A stretch of 43,768 bases of DNA, taken from contig CACNRG010000007.1 of NCBI GenBank assembly GCA_902622805.1, forward strand, positions 1 through 43,768, given 5' to 3'. Under the pieces are notes generated by a model. That model saw nothing but the letters and a program-made list of their open reading frames with translations, did not search any database and was not told the DNA's origin. Source of the stretch: an uncultured Pelagibacteraceae bacterium (GTDB lineage Bacteria > Pseudomonadota > Alphaproteobacteria > Pelagibacterales > Pelagibacteraceae). Shown here piece after piece: positions 43,077 through 43,768 of the stretch. Each line of letters starts with the position of its first letter. Within the stretch, counting starts at the first letter, position 1. The position numbers and the translations under genes were made by a program.

Positions 43077-43768
43077 ATAAATATTTAGTAATTGGAAATC
43101 CCATTGAACACTCTTTGTCACCAAAATTACATAATTTTTGGATCAAAGCTAATAACCTTGATGCAATATATGAAAAAAAAAAACTCAATGAAAATGAGCT
43201 TACAGACCTGATGTTAAAAGTTAAAAAAAAAGATATTCATGGAATTAATGTTACTGTTCCTTTTAAAAAAGTTGTAATCCCTTATCTTGATCAATTAACC
43301 TTTGAGTCTGAAAGCACCCAATCTGTTAACACGATTTATTTAGAGAATAATAAATTAATTGGTCACAATACTGATATTGAGGGATTTGAAAGGAGTATTC
43401 AGGATTTAAAATTAGAGGTGACGAAAAAAAAAATTTTAATATTAGGAGCAGGTGGAGTAGTACCATCGATAATTTTCGCTTTGAATAAAATGAAAGTATC
43501 TGAAGTCATAGTAAGCAATAGAACTAAAAGTAAAGCAGAGAGTTTGAAAAATACATTTGAAAATATAAAAATAGTTGAATGGGGAGAAATTCCAGAATTT
43601 AATATGGTCATCAATGCAACAAGTATTGGTCTTAAAAATGATGATAAAATAGACTTAGATTTTTCTAAGGTAGGTAAAAATAAATTCTTTTACGATGTAA
43701 TTTATAAACCAAACGAAACAAATTTTTTAAAAGTTGGTAAAAAATTAGGTAATAAAACCGAAAACGGT
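43073..43768 (+). CDS. aroE: Shikimate dehydrogenase, 5' part (cut by window edge)
   Basis: The first 232 codons of shikimate 5-dehydrogenase, an NADPH enzyme of aromatic amino-acid synthesis, run in frame to the last base of the window. The substrate-binding start is YLVIGNPIEHSLSPKLHNFW, the catalytic lysine is in GINVTVPFKK, GHNTDIEGF follows, and the NADP-binding loop is ILILGAGGVVPSIIFAL. INATSIGL and the YDVIYKPNETNFL segment are also typical. About 40-50 residues are missing at the C-terminus. Its ATG overlaps the maf TGA by 4 nt. Confidence 0.95.
   Translation, partial: MNKYLVIGNPIEHSLSPKLHNFWIKANNLDAIYEKKKLNENELTDLMLKVKKKDIHGINVTVPFKKVVIPYLDQLTFESESTQSVNTIYLENNKLIGHNTDIEGFERSIQDLKLEVTKKKILILGAGGVVPSIIFALNKMKVSEVIVSNRTKSKAESLKNTFENIKIVEWGEIPEFNMVINATSIGLKNDDKIDLDFSKVGKNKFFYDVIYKPNETNFLKVGKKLGNKTENG

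Noticed and set aside
1-43768. tRNA genes, riboswitches, CRISPR arrays, insertion sequences, toxin-antitoxin or other defence loci
   Set aside because: The gaps are too short or lack the needed structure, and no protein in the window has features of these systems.

Overview
The window is about 43.8 kb of a very AT-rich, gene-dense bacterial chromosome with typical core alphaproteobacterial gene order. The compact genes, 1-4 nt stop/start overlaps, very short intergenic gaps, lysine/asparagine-rich proteins, a small porin and the gene content all point to the SAR11/Pelagibacter group. That assignment is my inference from style and synteny, not from a database search. No tRNA, rRNA, CRISPR array, insertion sequence or prophage was seen.

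Layout. (1) 1-5.8 kb: a minus-strand operon tsaB-fur-miaB-phoH-ybeY (ybeY cut by the window edge), a secreted polysaccharide deacetylase on the plus strand whose start overlaps tsaB, and minus-strand nfuA followed by a membrane-anchored Bax-like glucosaminidase. (2) 5.9-13.4 kb: murJ and trpS (minus), maeB malic enzyme with a phosphotransacetylase tail (plus), rsmI and a BON-domain lipoprotein (minus), and an LpoA-like periplasmic protein (plus). (3) 13.4-20.2 kb: rdgB (minus), then a plus-strand run of grpE, dnaK (with a sigma32-type promoter), dnaJ, dapB, nth and a PfkB-family sugar kinase. (4) 20.2-25.8 kb: a degenerate response-regulator-like protein, an L,D-transpeptidase, a YggS-type PLP protein, a ThiE/TenI-like protein, a TPR-sulfotransferase, a porin with a strong intrinsic terminator, and a DUF3576-type lipoprotein. 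(5) 25.8-29.8 kb: leuS-lptE-holA (plus). (6) 29.8-41.4 kb: an unbroken minus-strand cluster read from hemE through hemH, hemG, rho, a GT41 glycosyltransferase, mnmE, mnmG, rsmG, parA and parB. (7) 41.4-43.8 kb: a 272-bp gap of about 86% A+T, then plus-strand ppsR-type regulator, maf and aroE (cut by the window edge).

The strongest biological reading is that regions 6 and 7 are the chromosomal origin neighbourhood. The hemE/ppsR-type gap is in the same place as the alphaproteobacterial oriC, transcription diverges from it on both sides, it carries a DnaA box and a CtrA-like half-site pair, and a near-perfect parS lies about 9.4 kb away inside rsmG next to parAB. Within this conserved cluster two things are unusual: a HemG-type protoporphyrinogen oxidase in the hemH-rho interval, and a TPR/GT41 glycosyltransferase inserted between rho and mnmE that carries an 82-bp perfect direct repeat. 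hemE is broken by a single-base homopolymer frameshift, most likely a sequencing artefact.

I did not find a convincing new multi-gene system. The observations worth following up are mainly in DNA architecture (overlapping divergent starts, a stop codon inside a terminator, a hairpin and T-tract just before rho) and in departures of core genes from family norms.
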